Source of the DNA: Rhodobiaceae bacterium
GTDB lineage: Bacteria; Pseudomonadota; Alphaproteobacteria; Parvibaculales; Parvibaculaceae
Assembly (NCBI GenBank): GCA_021404525.1
Contig: JAAWWE010000011.1
Location: 51,319-115,318, forward strand
Reading direction: 5' to 3'
DNA: 64,000 nt
This document shows, one piece after another, positions 46,074-57,802 of this stretch (positions within the stretch are counted from its first letter, which is position 1; every line of letters begins with the position of its first letter). The notes below the pieces were generated by a model. That model was not told where the DNA came from and searched no databases. It worked only from the letters and a program-made list of their open reading frames with translations. Made by a program: the position numbers and the translations under genes.

Positions 46074-46955
46074 ATGACAGCTGAACTCAATCACCTTTCC
46101 ATGGTTGCCAGCAAAGCCGGCGTGAACCTGCAGGTCGAGCTCCCAACAAATCATCATGTTCTGCTGAGCAATCGCCGGTTTCACTATGTTGAATGGGGTG
46201 AAGCAGGAAACCCGCCTCTCCTATTCCTCCATGGCGGCAACCAATCCGCCCGAACCTGGGACATTGTATGTCTCGCTCTCTCGCAGCAGTTTCATTGCAT
46301 CGCTCTTGATCAGCGCGGACATGGCGATAGCGAATGGTCCTATGAGGGACACTATGCGCCCGAAGACCACAGCGCAGACATTGAGGACCTTGCCTCTCAC
46401 CTGGGCTGGGATCGTTTCGGACTGATCGGCATGTCGATGGGCGGCATGCATGCAATCACCTACGCCGCTCACAACTGGCAAAAACTCACCTCGCTGGTCT
46501 GCGTCGACGTAGGCCCCTTTGTCCAAATGAACAAGTCAAAGGAGCTGGTTTCCTTTGTGGAAAGCAACGGAACGCCGCAATCCTTCGATGATTTTGTGCA
46601 CGCCGCGCTGGCCCACAACCCACGCCGCAAAGAAGAGCTGCTCCGCCATAGCCTTACCCACACCACACGGAAGCTTGCAGACGGAACATGGACCTGGAAA
46701 GCAGACAGACGCAAAAGACTTGATCTGGTTGAGATGCAAAGGCGATTGGACAAACTGGCAGACGAATGTCGGCATATCCAATGTCCAACGCTTGTGGTCC
46801 GCGGAGAACAAAGCCCCACCTTCAGTGAAGAAGACGCGGATCGCTTTGTCGCCCTCCTGAAGGACGGCACTCATGTAACGGTTCCGGACGCAGGCCATAC
46901 AGTACAGGGCGACAATCCCAAAGGTCTGATAGAGGTGCTCGAGAAATTCCTCTAG
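46074..46955 (+). CDS. Alpha/beta hydrolase
   Basis: PPLLFLHGGNQSARTWD, LDQRGHGDSEWSYEGHYAPEDHSADIEDLASHLGWDRFGLIGMSMGGMHAITYAAH (GxSxG), AGHTVQGDNPKGLIEVLEKFL. Confidence 0.95.
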   Translation: MTAELNHLSMVASKAGVNLQVELPTNHHVLLSNRRFHYVEWGEAGNPPLLFLHGGNQSARTWDIVCLALSQQFHCIALDQRGHGDSEWSYEGHYAPEDHSADIEDLASHLGWDRFGLIGMSMGGMHAITYAAHNWQKLTSLVCVDVGPFVQMNKSKELVSFVESNGTPQSFDDFVHAALAHNPRRKEELLRHSLTHTTRKLADGTWTWKADRRKRLDLVEMQRRLDKLADECRHIQCPTLVVRGEQSPTFSEEDADRFVALLKDGTHVTVPDAGHTVQGDNPKGLIEVLEKFL

Positions 46956-46970
46956 CGAGCGAAGTCCGTC

Positions 46971-48482
46971 TTAGCCACGCACGCGGGCTGAGAAACGCTC
47001 TCCGCCCCGCTCAATCGTAAACTCCCACTCCCTGCGGCGCTCATCCGTCAGACGCTGAAGCTCATCGACACTATCAACCTCATCTGCACCAACAGCCCGG
47101 ATCATATCGCCCGGCTGAATGCGAAGCCGATGGGCGGCACTCCCCCTCTTCACTCTCAAAACCACCACGCCGCGCATAAAGGGATCGAGCTGCAGCTCTT
47201 CTGCAAAGGCTGGTGACAAGTTGCCAACCGTAGCCCCGGAGAACGGATGACGACCGCTCAGGTCAGCAATCTCGCGCGGGGGATCTTCTGGTGCCGCTTC
47301 AAGTGAGATGCGCGCGCGGCTGGCATCTCCGTTCCGGCGGTACCTTATGTCGATACGCCCGCCAACCCCTTTTGTTGCAAGACGATAGCGAACCGATTGC
47401 GGGTCAATCACCTCGCGTCCATCCACTTCGTAGATGACGTCGCCGGTTTCCAGCCCCGCCCTATCTGCCGGCCCATCAGGATAGGTGCGTTGAACCATGG
47501 CACCGCCTGGACGATCAAGACCCAAGGATTCCGCAAGATCAGATGTGACAACCTGTAGATCAGCCCCGAGCCATGGGCGTTCAACACCGGTACTGCCACC
47601 TACCGCTGAGTCAGCTACAGCACGCACCATGTTGGAAGGGATGGCAAATCCGATCCCGACCGAACCACCTGACCGCGAGAAGATCGCCGTGTTAATGCCC
47701 ACCAATTGCCCATCCATGGTGACAAGCGCACCACCAGAATTACCGGGGTTAATCGCCGCGTCTGTCTGAATGAAAAACTGATAATCGGTGGCACCCACCT
47801 GTGTCCGGGCAAGTGCGGAGACAATGCCGCTTGTCACAGTCTGCCCCACGCCGAACGGATTGCCGATCGCGAGAACAAGATCCCCGACTTCCAATGTATC
47901 GCTATCCCTGAAGGTAAGCGCGGGGAGTGAAGCTCCCTTTGTGTCGATCTTCAGGATCGCGAGGTCCGTGCGTTCATCAGCAAGAATAAGTTCGGCTTCA
48001 AACTCGCGGCGGTCGGCCAAAGCAATGGTGAAGACATCCCCATTCGCCACAACGTGATTGTTGGTCACAATGATCCCGTCAGATCCGACAATGACGCCGG
48101 AGCCAAGCGATTGCTGTACCCTCTCCTGCGGCATGCCGAAGCTGAATCGATCGCCAAAGAATTGTTTGAAGAAGGGATCGTTGAAAAGCGGACTCTGCGG
48201 ACGCTCCTGGACCACGCGCTTGGAATAGACGTTCACAACCGCCGGCGCCACATCTCGCACCACGGGCGCAAAAGACATCTGCATCTCGGCCCGGGAGCCG
48301 GGAACAACCCGCGTGTCAGCCCGTGCAGTGCTGCCCAACGCCAAGACCAAGCCGCCGAACAAGATCAGAGCAGCCATCGACCAGACAATCGTAAACCAAG
48401 AATTTGAGATCATTTCCAACACCATGACGCCCGTACCCGCCGGTTCGTCTAAAGCGTGTTCAGGTGAGTGCGTGGCGCTCAC
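46971..48482 (-). CDS. Do-like (DegP/HtrA family) serine protease with PDZ domains
   Basis: IVTNNHVVANGD, ERTDLAILKI, TDAAINPGNSGGALV catalytic triad; two C-terminal PDZ regions; start may be internal (MISNSWFTIVW signal). Confidence 0.95.
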   Translation of the reverse strand: MSATHSPEHALDEPAGTGVMVLEMISNSWFTIVWSMAALILFGGLVLALGSTARADTRVVPGSRAEMQMSFAPVVRDVAPAVVNVYSKRVVQERPQSPLFNDPFFKQFFGDRFSFGMPQERVQQSLGSGVIVGSDGIIVTNNHVVANGDVFTIALADRREFEAELILADERTDLAILKIDTKGASLPALTFRDSDTLEVGDLVLAIGNPFGVGQTVTSGIVSALARTQVGATDYQFFIQTDAAINPGNSGGALVTMDGQLVGINTAIFSRSGGSVGIGFAIPSNMVRAVADSAVGGSTGVERPWLGADLQVVTSDLAESLGLDRPGGAMVQRTYPDGPADRAGLETGDVIYEVDGREVIDPQSVRYRLATKGVGGRIDIRYRRNGDASRARISLEAAPEDPPREIADLSGRHPFSGATVGNLSPAFAEELQLDPFMRGVVVLRVKRGSAAHRLRIQPGDMIRAVGADEVDSVDELQRLTDERRREWEFTIERGGERFSARVRG

Positions 48483-48606
48483 CGTCCGAACACGCGACAG
48501 ATTTTTGAGCCCACCTAAATATTGAAAGCCAAATCAAGCACTTGCAAGGCAAACCTCAATGAAGCTCTGATCAAAGTAAACGCTACCCCGCCTGAGGGTG
48601 ACGCAC

Positions 48607-48641
48607 AAAAAAACGGGGCGGACGCTAAACGTCTCACCCCG
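48607..48641 (-). terminator. Rho-independent terminator after rplQ
   Basis: Minus strand CGGGG-TGA-GACG-TTTAG-CGTC-CG-CCCCG-TTTTTTT. Confidence 0.85.
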
Positions 48642-48665
48642 CTAATTTCTGCAAGATTTCAGCTG

Positions 48666-49091
48666 TTAGGCTGTTGTCTCCAGTGCATCCTCATCAACCA
48701 TCACAGGACCTGAATCCTGGCCACGGGCTGATGGGTCGCGATCAACAAATTCGATCACAGCCATAGGCGCATTGTCGCCATAGCGGAAGCCAGCTTTCAG
48801 AACGCGGGTATAGCCACCATTGCGTTCCTTGTAGCGAGGGCCAAGCTCGTCGAACAGCTTTGCTGCCCACTTTTGCTCAGGAAGCTTCGAGTAAGCCTGA
48901 CGACGCGCATGCAGGTCATCGCGGCGAGCCAGCGTCACCAGTTTTTCAACATAAGGGCGAAGCTCTTTCGCCTTCGGCAATGTCGTGATGATCTGCTCAT
49001 GCTTGATCAGCGCAACTGCCATGTTTGCGAGCATAGCTTTACGGTGACTTGCGGTCCGATTGAGCTTGCGGCCGGATTTCCCGTGGCGCAT
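48666..49091 (-). CDS. rplQ: 50S ribosomal protein L17
   Basis: [56 protein letters not shown]. Confidence 0.98.
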   Translation of the reverse strand: MRHGKSGRKLNRTASHRKAMLANMAVALIKHEQIITTLPKAKELRPYVEKLVTLARRDDLHARRQAYSKLPEQKWAAKLFDELGPRYKERNGGYTRVLKAGFRYGDNAPMAVIEFVDRDPSARGQDSGPVMVDEDALETTA

Positions 49092-49141
49092 GACCCTCTC
49101 CTCATTCAAATGACGGCGCCTCGCGGCGCGGCCGGGTAAAC

Positions 49142-50158
49142 TCAGTAATGATCTTCGAAACGTTTCGCGAGATCTTCGATATTTTCTGGTGGCCAGCTTG
49201 CCACTTCCATGCCGAGGTGAAGCCCCATCTGTGCGAGAACTTCTTTGATCTCGTTCAGGGATTTCCGGCCAAAGTTCGGGGTGCGAAGCATCTCGGACTC
49301 TGTTTTCTGGATCAGATCGCCAATGTAAACGATGTTGTCGTTCTTCAGGCAGTTCGCTGAACGCACAGACAGCTCAAGCTCATCGACCTTCTTAAGAAGG
49401 GCTGGGTTGAACTCAAGCTCAGGATGCTGCTCTTCAACGACAACTTCCTTCGGCTCGTCAAAGTTGACGAAGACCTGAAGCTGGTCCTGAAGAATACGCG
49501 CAGCAAACGCGACTGCGTCTTCCGGCGTCACAGACCCATCTGTTTCGAGCTGAACTGTCAGCTTGTCATAGTCGAGGATCTGACCTTCACGTGTGTTTTC
49601 CACCTTGTAGGAAACACGGCGAACCGGGCTGTAAAGGCTGTCGACGGGAATAAGCCCGATTGGCGCATCTTCCGGACGGTTCCGGTCTGCAGCCACATAG
49701 CCTTTGCCATTGCTGACAACGAACTCCATGCGAATGTCTGCGCCTTCATCAAGCGTGCAGAGGACAAGCTCTGGGTTCAGGATTTCAATATCCGACCCTG
49801 CTTCGATATCGCCAGCAGTCACAACGCCAGGACCCTGCTTCACCAGCATCATCCGCTTTGGACCTTCGCTGTGAAGGTTGAGCGCAAGCTGCTTGATGTT
49901 CAGGATAATGTCGGTGACATCTTCACGAACGCCTGCAATGGATGAGAATTCATGCAGAACACCGTCGATCTGAACAGCCGTCACTGCAGCACCCTGCAAT
50001 GAGGACAGCAGAACGCGGCGAAGCGCGTTACCAAGCGTCAGGCCAAAGCCACGCTCGAGCGGCTCAGCAACAACAGTTGCATTGCGCTGTGCATCATGAC
50101 CACCCTGGATTTCCAGCTTGGTCGGTTTAATAAGCTCTTCCCAGTTCTTCTGGATCAC
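49142..50158 (-). CDS. rpoA: DNA-directed RNA polymerase subunit alpha
   Basis: [58 protein letters not shown]; alpha-CTD. Confidence 0.99.
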   Translation of the reverse strand: MIQKNWEELIKPTKLEIQGGHDAQRNATVVAEPLERGFGLTLGNALRRVLLSSLQGAAVTAVQIDGVLHEFSSIAGVREDVTDIILNIKQLALNLHSEGPKRMMLVKQGPGVVTAGDIEAGSDIEILNPELVLCTLDEGADIRMEFVVSNGKGYVAADRNRPEDAPIGLIPVDSLYSPVRRVSYKVENTREGQILDYDKLTVQLETDGSVTPEDAVAFAARILQDQLQVFVNFDEPKEVVVEEQHPELEFNPALLKKVDELELSVRSANCLKNDNIVYIGDLIQKTESEMLRTPNFGRKSLNEIKEVLAQMGLHLGMEVASWPPENIEDLAKRFEDHY

Positions 50159-50285
50159 CTGTAGAACCTCGTGCCGTTAAGTGCATTTTGCTTCGAACAG
50201 ACTGTTCTTGGAGAAGCGAATGCAAGACGGATCAACCGTCAAATGAGTATGAGCGGCGCCAAATGGGCAGCGCCGATAAGCTGTG

Positions 50286-50675
50286 TTAAACGCGGCGGCG
50301 CTTTGGTGGGCGGCAGCCATTGTGCGGGATAGGCGTTACGTCCCGAATGCTCGTGATCGTAAACCCAGCAGCCTGAAGCGCACGCAGAGCAGACTCACGT
50401 CCAGACCCTGGTCCACAGACTTCAACCTCAAGGGTTTTCATCCCGTGATCTTGTGCTTTCTTGCCAGCATCTTCCGCGGCCATCTGGGCGGCGAATGGTG
50501 TCGACTTCCGGCTGCCCTTAAACCCCATCATGCCCGCAGATGACCAGGAAATCGCATTTCCCTGTGCATCCGTGATCGTGATCATGGTGTTGTTAAAGGT
50601 CGAATTCACATGCGCAACGCCTGACGTAATATTCTTACGTTCTTTGCGTTTTACGCGGGTCTTTTCCTTCGCCAT
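50286..50675 (-). CDS. rpsK: 30S ribosomal protein S11
   Basis: [55 protein letters not shown]. Confidence 0.99.
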   Translation of the reverse strand: MAKEKTRVKRKERKNITSGVAHVNSTFNNTMITITDAQGNAISWSSAGMMGFKGSRKSTPFAAQMAAEDAGKKAQDHGMKTLEVEVCGPGSGRESALRALQAAGFTITSIRDVTPIPHNGCRPPKRRRV

Positions 50676-50721
50676 CCTAAAACCTTCTCTGTCGAACGGG
50701 CTGCCCCGTCAAATCCCGTTC

Positions 50722-51090
50722 TTACTTCTTCTTACCTGCAATTGCTTTTGCAGGGCCCTTCCGGGTCCGCGCATTCGTATGCGTGCGCTGACCGCGGACT
50801 GGCAGTCCACGACGATGGCGCAGACCGCGATAGCAGCCCAGGTCCATCAGACGTTTGATATTCATGGCAACTTCGCGCCGCAGGTCACCCTCAACCAGGT
50901 AGTCCCGGTCGATGGTTTCACGGATCTGAATAACCTCAGCGTCAGACAGCTCGTTTACACGACGTTCTGGCGCGATACCTACGGCTTCGCAGATATCCTT
51001 AGCATTCTTGTCTCCAATCCCATGAATATAGGTCAGCGCAATAAGCACACGCTTATGGGTTGGAATGTTCACACCAGCGATACGAGCCAC
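50722..51090 (-). CDS. rpsM: 30S ribosomal protein S13
   Basis: GTG start: [39 protein letters not shown]...[27 protein letters not shown]. Confidence 0.98.
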   Translation of the reverse strand: MARIAGVNIPTHKRVLIALTYIHGIGDKNAKDICEAVGIAPERRVNELSDAEVIQIRETIDRDYLVEGDLRREVAMNIKRLMDLGCYRGLRHRRGLPVRGQRTHTNARTRKGPAKAIAGKKK

Positions 51091-51233
51091 GTTCTTCTCC
51101 TGCGATAAGGATTCGCCAGACCAACAGATTCCATACAAAAAAGCGGGATGAATCGCTGAAATACCGCAGAATTCTGCCGTTTCTCAGTGAAATACCGATG
51201 GTTTGCTTAGGAGCTGCCGTCGCGCTGGCCGGG

Positions 51234-51261
51234 ATTATAGGAATTTCCCCTTCCCGGTCAA
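51234..51261 (-). promoter_or_regulatory. Near-consensus sigma70 promoter for rpsM-rpsK-rpoA-rplQ
   Basis: Minus strand TTGACC-(16 nt)-TATAAT, immediately downstream of adk. Confidence 0.7.
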
Positions 51262-51265
51262 CTGC

Positions 51266-51859
51266 TTAGCCTGCGTTATCCGTCTCCTTAAGTTCGAGTG
51301 CTGCTTCAATTTCCACAGTCACTGCATCCATGTCTTTCATGCCATCAACGGTCCTTAGAATGCCTGCATTCTTGTAGTACCCCGCCAATGGCGCCGTTTG
51401 TTCGTGATAGACGGCGAGACGCTTCTTCAGCGCTTCCGCATTGTCATCTGCGCGGGCGCCGCCTTCAGTTTCAGCCGCCCGGCCCTCAATCCGCGCCAAA
51501 AGCGCTGAATCGTCCACTTTGAGCTCAATAACCGCATCAAGCTTGTCTGAGCGCTCGGACAGCATTTTGTCTAGAGCTTCAGCCTGAGCAACATTCCGCG
51601 GAAAACCGTCAAGAATGTACCCGTTGGCGCAATCAGCTTCCTGCGTCCGGTCTGCGATAATGCCGACCACAATCTCGTCGGGAACCAAATCGCCCCGCGC
51701 CATGATTTCCTTGGCTTTTTGACCGGTTTCCGTGCCAGCGGCCACAGCCGCACGCAACATGTCACCTGTTGAAAGCTGCACCAGCCCATGCGCGGTCTGA
51801 ATCCGCTCAGCCTGCGTGCCCTTGCCTGCCCCTGGGGGTCCTAGAAAAATCAGTTTCAT
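51266..51859 (-). CDS. adk: Adenylate kinase
   Basis: [43 protein letters not shown]. Confidence 0.98.
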   Translation of the reverse strand: MKLIFLGPPGAGKGTQAERIQTAHGLVQLSTGDMLRAAVAAGTETGQKAKEIMARGDLVPDEIVVGIIADRTQEADCANGYILDGFPRNVAQAEALDKMLSERSDKLDAVIELKVDDSALLARIEGRAAETEGGARADDNAEALKKRLAVYHEQTAPLAGYYKNAGILRTVDGMKDMDAVTVEIEAALELKETDNAG

Positions 51860-53178
51860 CGACGCGCCCCTCTTAGTTTTGATTTTTTGATGAGGCCTTC
51901 ATATTGGTGCGCCAGCAAATGGCTCTGGACCTGTGCGACCGTGTCCATGGTCACATTCACGACAATCAGCAGCGACGTCCCGCCGAAATAGAAGGGAATG
52001 CTGTATTGCGAGATCAGGACCTCAGGCAGCAAACAAACAAAGGTCAGATAGAGAGCCCCAACGACGGTCAAGCGCGTCAACACATGGTCGATATATTCCG
52101 CCGTCCGCTTGCCAGGACGAATACCCGGAATAAACCCGCCATATTTCTTCAGGTTGTCCGCTGTATCGTCAGGATTGAAGACGATCGCGGTGTAGAAGAA
52201 ACAGAAGAAGATGATCAAGCCGGCATAGAGCGCCATATAGAGCGGCTGTCCATGAGCCAGCCACGCTGTGATGACATTAAGCCATTCAGGCCCCTGCCCG
52301 CCGCCAAAGCTTGCTGCCGTCGTCGGCAGCAGAAGCAGTGATGAGGCAAAGATTGGTGGAATAACACCAGCTGTATTGAGCTTCAGAGGCAGGTGCGAGG
52401 AGTCGCCCCCATACATCTTCTGCCCAACCTGGCGCTTCGGATATTGCACAAGCAACCGCCGCTGCGCCCGCTCAACAAACACGATAAAGGCGATAATGCC
52501 GACAACCATGATCATGAGAGCCAGGATAATCGCTGGTGACAGCGCACCTTCGCGGCCGAGTTCCAACGTCCCAACCAGGGCCGCCGGTAGCTCTGCGACA
52601 ATCCCCGCAAAGATAATGAGCGAGATCCCATTGCCGACGCCGCGCGCGGTGATCTGCTCACCAAGCCACATCAGGAAGATGGTACCGCCGACCAACGTGA
52701 TGACCGTTGTCGCCCGGAAAAAGAGCCCAGGATCAATCGCGAAACTCTCTAGACCTACGGCAATACCGTAGCCTTGAAGTGTTGCCAGGATAACCGTGCC
52801 ATATCGCGTATACTGGTTGATCTGTTTCCGACCCTGCTCACCCTCTTTCTTGAGTTGCTCAAGATGAGGGCTCACCGTTGTCATCAACTGAATGATGATG
52901 GATGCGGAGATGTACGGCATGATCGTAAGGGCAAAAATCGCCATTCGACCGACAGCACCGCCGGTGAACAGATCGAGCATGCCCCCGATACCACCCTGTT
53001 GTTGCTGAAAGAACTCAGCAAAACGGATGGGATCAATACCAGGAATCGGGATGTAGGTACCAAGCCGGTAAACCAGCAATGCGCCTAGCGTGAACCATAT
53101 CCGCTTCTTGAGTTCCTCTGCTTTCGCAAAGGCCCCAAAGTTCAGATTGGCAGCTAACTGTTCCGCGGCTGAGGCCAT
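51856..53178 (-). CDS. secY: Preprotein translocase subunit SecY
   Basis: 440 aa multi-[63 protein letters not shown]. Confidence 0.99.
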   Translation of the reverse strand: MASAAEQLAANLNFGAFAKAEELKKRIWFTLGALLVYRLGTYIPIPGIDPIRFAEFFQQQQGGIGGMLDLFTGGAVGRMAIFALTIMPYISASIIIQLMTTVSPHLEQLKKEGEQGRKQINQYTRYGTVILATLQGYGIAVGLESFAIDPGLFFRATTVITLVGGTIFLMWLGEQITARGVGNGISLIIFAGIVAELPAALVGTLELGREGALSPAIILALMIMVVGIIAFIVFVERAQRRLLVQYPKRQVGQKMYGGDSSHLPLKLNTAGVIPPIFASSLLLLPTTAASFGGGQGPEWLNVITAWLAHGQPLYMALYAGLIIFFCFFYTAIVFNPDDTADNLKKYGGFIPGIRPGKRTAEYIDHVLTRLTVVGALYLTFVCLLPEVLISQYSIPFYFGGTSLLIVVNVTMDTVAQVQSHLLAHQYEGLIKKSKLRGARR

Positions 53179-53234
53179 TCAGATGACTCCGGAAGCTCGG
53201 CACAACACAAAGGGCCCAAAGGACCCCGCTAAAC

Positions 53235-53717
53235 TCAACCCTCGGCTTTCGCCTTGGTTTCTTTCACGGTGACGGATCCACCAGCCTTCTCAACAGCTTC
53301 AATCGCTGCTTTGGAAGCGCCAGCCACTTCGATCTTGACCGCTGCAGAGATCTCGCCCTTGCCCAACAGACGAACACCATCTTTTGCCAGGCGAGTGATC
53401 AGGCCCGCACCAACAAGCGCGTCGGCATTCACCGCTTTGCCTGCGTCCAGCTTTCCAGCATCAAGTGCTGTCTGGATGCGGCCGATATTGACTTCATTGT
53501 ATTTCTTAGGGTTTGGCACATTGAAGCCACGCTTTGGCAAGCGCTGGTAGAGAGGCATCTGCCCGCCTTCGAAACCCTTGATCGCCACACCTGAGCGTGA
53601 TTTCTGACCTTTAACACCACGACCGCCAGTCTTGCCCTTACCGGAACCAATACCGCGACCTACCCGGATCCGCTCTTTGCGGGCACCGGCATTATCGGAA
53701 ATCTGATTGAGTTTCAT
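53235..53717 (-). CDS. rplO: 50S ribosomal protein L15
   Basis: [43 protein letters not shown]. Confidence 0.98.
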   Translation of the reverse strand: MKLNQISDNAGARKERIRVGRGIGSGKGKTGGRGVKGQKSRSGVAIKGFEGGQMPLYQRLPKRGFNVPNPKKYNEVNIGRIQTALDAGKLDAGKAVNADALVGAGLITRLAKDGVRLLGKGEISAAVKIEVAGASKAAIEAVEKAGGSVTVKETKAKAEG

Positions 53718-53783
53718 GTCTTCTACCTCTATGCGCACATCCGTTCCAGACGGACCCACTCGGCTTCTGCCTGAGTAATCTCT

Positions 53784-53978
53784 TTAAGCGTCGTCAACCA
53801 CTTCAACAAGGTGAGCCACCTTGTTGATCATGCCACGAACGGACGGCGTATCTTCAAGTGTCCGAACTTTGTGCATTTTGTTCAAACCCAGGCCGACCAA
53901 TGTCTGACGCTGATCTGGTTTCCGGCGGATCGGGCTACCGATCTGCTTCACCGTCACCGTCTTTTTTGCTGCTGCCAT
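53784..53978 (-). CDS. rpmD: 50S ribosomal protein L30
   Basis: [54 protein letters not shown]. Confidence 0.98.
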   Translation of the reverse strand: MAAAKKTVTVKQIGSPIRRKPDQRQTLVGLGLNKMHKVRTLEDTPSVRGMINKVAHLVEVVDDA

Positions 53979-54009
53979 GATCTAATTCCCTGTACTGAGA
54001 TCTGAGGTC

Positions 54010-54567
54010 TTACTCAGACGCCAAAGCTTCACCGGCACCATCCGCACGGCGACCAACAATGTCAGTTACCTTCTTGCCACGGCGCGCCGCAACCATACGA
54101 GGGCTCTGCTCTCGCTTCAGCGCGTCGAAAGTTGCTCGGATCATGTTGTATGGGTTTGCAGACCCCATGGACTTAGCAACAACGTCCTGAACGCCGAGTG
54201 TTTCAAACACCGCACGCATTGGACCACCAGCAATGATACCAGTACCAGGAGGCGCTGCGCGAAGGATCACGCGACCCGCGCCATGGCGGCCATCAATGTC
54301 GTGGTGCAATGTCCGGCCTTCACGAAGCGGCACACGAATAAGGTTTCGCTTCGCTGCTTCTGTAGCTTTCCGGATAGCTTCTGGAACTTCACGAGCCTTA
54401 CCGTGACCAAAGCCCACGCGGCCCTTCTGATCGCCAATAACAACCAGTGCGGCGAAGCCGAAACGACGACCACCCTTAACAACTTTGGCGACGCGATTAA
54501 TGTGAACCAGCTTGTCCACAAATTCGCTATCACGTTCGTCCCGATCCCGAGATTCTCTGCGTGCCAC
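54010..54567 (-). CDS. rpsE: 30S ribosomal protein S5
   Basis: [49 protein letters not shown]. Confidence 0.99.
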   Translation of the reverse strand: MARRESRDRDERDSEFVDKLVHINRVAKVVKGGRRFGFAALVVIGDQKGRVGFGHGKAREVPEAIRKATEAAKRNLIRVPLREGRTLHHDIDGRHGAGRVILRAAPPGTGIIAGGPMRAVFETLGVQDVVAKSMGSANPYNMIRATFDALKREQSPRMVAARRGKKVTDIVGRRADGAGEALASE

Positions 54568-54579
54568 GATAAACGTCCT

Positions 54580-54936
54580 TTAGAAGTTGAGGCCGCCCTC
54601 ACGGGCACCCTCTGCCAGAGCTTTCACCCGGCCATGATAAATATACCCACCACGATCGAAGATGACGTCACTGACGCCAGCATCAGATGCGCGTTTCGCC
54701 ACCAGTTTGCCAACTTCCGTGGCTGCACTGGTGTTCGTTCCCTTGTCGCCCTTGAACTCTTTGTCCTTGGACGATGCAGATGCGATCGTTTTGCCTTCGC
54801 TATCATCAATCACCTGAGCATAGATATGCTGTGATGAACGATAGACGGATAGCCGCGGACGGCCACCAGCCAGTTTGCGAAGCTTCGCGCGGTTGCGCTG
54901 CTTGCGTCGATCTTGAAGTGTCAGTTTCTTGCCCAT
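54580..54936 (-). CDS. rplR: 50S ribosomal protein L18
   Basis: [31 protein letters not shown]...[26 protein letters not shown]. Confidence 0.98.
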   Translation of the reverse strand: MGKKLTLQDRRKQRNRAKLRKLAGGRPRLSVYRSSQHIYAQVIDDSEGKTIASASSKDKEFKGDKGTNTSAATEVGKLVAKRASDAGVSDVIFDRGGYIYHGRVKALAEGAREGGLNF

Positions 54937-54943
54937 GGCTCGA

Positions 54944-55477
54944 TTACTTCTTCTTGCCTTCCTTACGGAAGATATATTCGTCTTCGTACTTCACACCCTT
55001 GCCTTTGTAAGGCTCTGGCGGACGGTACGCCCGGATCTCCGCGGCCACCTGGCCAACAGTCTGCTTGTCCATGCCCGAAATCTCGATCTCAGTCGGCTTA
55101 GGCGTCTTCACCTGAATGCCTTCTGGGATCTTGTGAACAACGTCATGGCTGAAGCCAAGAGCGAGCTGCAGGTCTTTGCCCTGCATCTGAGCTCTGTATC
55201 CAACACCGTTGATTTCAAGCCGTTTGGTAAAGCCCTCTGTTACACCCGTAACAAGGTTCTGAACCAATGTCCGCTGCATGCCCCACATTGCGCGTGCGCG
55301 CTGTGTTTCATCCCGCGGCGTTACAGTAAGTCCATCGTCGCCTTCAGCGAGGGTAACCTCATCAACGAGCGTCATAGACATCTCGCCCTTGGGGCCCTTG
55401 ATCGCCAAGTTTTGACCGTCAATATTGACAGTTACGCCGCCTGGCACAGCGATGGGTTTTTTGCCAATTCGTGACAT
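54944..55477 (-). CDS. rplF: 50S ribosomal protein L6
   Basis: [33 protein letters not shown]...[36 protein letters not shown]. Confidence 0.99.
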   Translation of the reverse strand: MSRIGKKPIAVPGGVTVNIDGQNLAIKGPKGEMSMTLVDEVTLAEGDDGLTVTPRDETQRARAMWGMQRTLVQNLVTGVTEGFTKRLEINGVGYRAQMQGKDLQLALGFSHDVVHKIPEGIQVKTPKPTEIEISGMDKQTVGQVAAEIRAYRPPEPYKGKGVKYEDEYIFRKEGKKK

Positions 55478-55512
55478 GGTTGCTTCCTAACCCGTCCGTT
55501 TACCGCGCGTCT

Positions 55513-55911
55513 TTAGAAGACGCGGCAGAGTACTTCGCCACCGACATTTTCGTCACGGGCGACTGAGTCCGACATAACACCCTTAGGTGTCGACAGGATC
55601 GAGATGCCCAGGCCGTTATGCACAGCTGGAATATCTTTCACCGATGAATACACGCGACGACCTGGGGTCGAAACTCGGGAGATCTCCCGAATAACCGGAC
55701 GGCCTTCGTGATACTTGAGCTCAATTTCGAATTCCGCTTTGCCGCCATCGAAATCAGTACGCGAATATCCGCGGATGTATCCTTCATCCTCAAGAACATC
55801 GAGCACCCGGCCCCGCAATTTAGACGCCGGAGTTTTCACATTGCCCTTCCCACGCATCGCAGCATTGCGAATGCGAGTGAGCATATCTCCGAGGGGATCT
55901 GTCATAGACAT
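55513..55911 (-). CDS. rpsH: 30S ribosomal protein S8
   Basis: [42 protein letters not shown]...[16 protein letters not shown]. Confidence 0.99.
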   Translation of the reverse strand: MSMTDPLGDMLTRIRNAAMRGKGNVKTPASKLRGRVLDVLEDEGYIRGYSRTDFDGGKAEFEIELKYHEGRPVIREISRVSTPGRRVYSSVKDIPAVHNGLGISILSTPKGVMSDSVARDENVGGEVLCRVF

Positions 55912-55924
55912 GCGATCTCTCTCC

Positions 55925-56230
55925 TCACCAACTTGACTTGACTAAGCCGGGGATCAGGCCCTTGGAGCCCAGTTCCCGAAGCGCGATACGCGACATTTTC
56001 AGCTTGCGATAGTAGGCCCGTGGACGGCCGCTGACTTCGCAACGGTTGCGCACGCGGGTCTTGGACGAATTGCGTGGCAACTCAGCGAGTTTCAAGCGAG
56101 CCTTAAAGCGCTCTTCAACCGTCAGAGATTTGTCATCCGCAATCGCTTTGAGCGCTGCACGCTTGTTTGCGTACTTAGCGACCAATTTGCGTTTCTTCTG
56201 GTCTTTTAGAACGCTGCTTTTCTTAGCCAT
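55925..56230 (-). CDS. rpsN: 30S ribosomal protein S14
   Basis: [41 protein letters not shown]. Confidence 0.98.
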   Translation of the reverse strand: MAKKSSVLKDQKKRKLVAKYANKRAALKAIADDKSLTVEERFKARLKLAELPRNSSKTRVRNRCEVSGRPRAYYRKLKMSRIALRELGSKGLIPGLVKSSW

Positions 56231-56272
56231 TCTTACCTCCGGTGTTCCCGCGCATCTTGCACGGGCTAACCA

Positions 56273-56833
56273 TTAATCTTGCGCTGCGAACGGGAAGTTG
56301 ATGCCCTTGAGCAATTCCCGCGCTTCGTCATCTGTCTTTGCCGTCGTACAGACAACAACGTCCATACCCCAAACTTCGTCGACCTTGTCATAGTCGATCT
56401 CCGGGAACACGATGTGCTCTTTCAAGCCCATTGCGTAGTTACCATTCCCGTCAAAGCTCTTATCGTTCAGTCCGCGAAAGTCACGAACCCGCGGCAGAGC
56501 CACAGTGACTAGACGATCGAGAAACTCAAACATGCGGTCCTTGCGAAGGGTTACTTTGCAACCGATGTTCATATCTTCACGAAGCTTAAAACCCGCGATT
56601 GATGTCTTCGCTTTTGTCGCGACGGCCTTCTGACCCGCGATCAGACCAAGGTCTTCCAGCGCTGACTTAATCTTCTTAGAGTCGCCAACTGCTTCGCCGA
56701 CACCCATATTCAGAACAACTTTGTCCAGCTTAGGCACCATCATATTGTTGGTGTAGTTGAACTTCTCCTGAAGCGCAGGCCGCACTTTATCGTTGTAAAC
56801 GCCTTTGAGGCGGGGTTGATATCCCTCAGCCAT
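56273..56833 (-). CDS. rplE: 50S ribosomal protein L5
   Basis: [65 protein letters not shown]. Confidence 0.99.
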   Translation of the reverse strand: MAEGYQPRLKGVYNDKVRPALQEKFNYTNNMMVPKLDKVVLNMGVGEAVGDSKKIKSALEDLGLIAGQKAVATKAKTSIAGFKLREDMNIGCKVTLRKDRMFEFLDRLVTVALPRVRDFRGLNDKSFDGNGNYAMGLKEHIVFPEIDYDKVDEVWGMDVVVCTTAKTDDEARELLKGINFPFAAQD

Positions 56834-57143
56834 CGATCACTTCTCCTGATGCTTTGGCGACGCGCACTTTTTTGCCGTCTTCCAAAACCTTGAAACCTAC
56901 GCGGGTCGCTTCACCCGACTTAGGGTCGACATACGCAACATTCGACAGGTCGAGCTTCGCTTCACGTGTCGCAATGCCACCAGCACTGGTCTGTGTCTGA
57001 CGCTCATGGCGCTTCACAAGGTTCACACCCTGAACTAGAACCCGGCCTTCCTGCGGGAAGACACCGAGCACTTCGCCCTGTTTTCCCTTGTCCTTGCCGG
57101 CCAACACGATGACCTTGTCACCCTTTTTAATCTTCGCAGCCAT
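56826..57143 (-). CDS. rplX: 50S ribosomal protein L24
   Basis: [46 protein letters not shown]. Confidence 0.98.
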   Translation of the reverse strand: MAAKIKKGDKVIVLAGKDKGKQGEVLGVFPQEGRVLVQGVNLVKRHERQTQTSAGGIATREAKLDLSNVAYVDPKSGEATRVGFKVLEDGKKVRVAKASGEVIDG

Positions 57144-57511
57144 CAGATCACCTCCGGTGCGAGGGAAACGATTTTCATGTGGTTCTTCGCACGCAGCTCG
57201 CGAGTGACAGGGCCGAAAATACGGGTCCCTACTGGTTCACCCTGTGCGTTGATCAGGACAGCTGCATTTCCGTCAAACCGGATGGTGCTGCCGTCAGCGC
57301 GGTGAATGTCTTTCGCAGTACGTACGACGACAGCCTTCATGACGTCGCCCTTCTTTACACGACCCCGGGGGATCGCTTCTTTTACGCTGACCACGATGAT
57401 GTCGCCTACAGAAGCGTATTTACGCTTCGAGCCGCCCAACACCTTGATGCACTGAACGCGTTTTGCGCCTGAATTGTCAGCGACGCCCAGATTTGTTTGC
57501 ATCTGAATCAT
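57143..57511 (-). CDS. rplN: 50S ribosomal protein L14
   Basis: [46 protein letters not shown]. Confidence 0.99.
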   Translation of the reverse strand: MIQMQTNLGVADNSGAKRVQCIKVLGGSKRKYASVGDIIVVSVKEAIPRGRVKKGDVMKAVVVRTAKDIHRADGSTIRFDGNAAVLINAQGEPVGTRIFGPVTRELRAKNHMKIVSLAPEVI

Positions 57512-57555
57512 GGCTAAATGCCCGTTCTCACTGGGTAGAAACCAAGTCTTGCGAC

Positions 57556-57792
57556 TTAAGCTTCGTTCCCGATTACTTCCCAAGTCTTATTCTTTGATAC
57601 CGGCCGGCATTCCCGGATCGATACCATCTCACCCACCTTGTGAGAGTTGCTCTCATCGTGTGCGTGGTATTTCTTCGACCGACGAACGGTCTTCTTCAGC
57701 AGTGGATCTGTGAAGCGGCGCTCGACCTTGACCACAATGGTCTTGTCGTTTTTGTCGCTTACTACGACGCCCTGCAAAATTCGCTTTGGCAT
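57556..57792 (-). CDS. rpsQ: 30S ribosomal protein S17
   Basis: [47 protein letters not shown]. Confidence 0.98.
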   Translation of the reverse strand: MPKRILQGVVVSDKNDKTIVVKVERRFTDPLLKKTVRRSKKYHAHDESNSHKVGEMVSIRECRPVSKNKTWEVIGNEA

Positions 57793-57802
57793 GATCGAAC
57801 CC

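Noticed and set aside
48483-48606. Possible heat-shock (RpoH-like CTTG...) promoter before degP
   Set aside because: CTTG and AT-rich -10 candidates are present but spacing does not fit the consensus; not supportable by eye.
51266-53178. Missing rpmJ (L36) after secY
   Set aside because: rpmJ is commonly located elsewhere in alphaproteobacteria; not a real anomaly.
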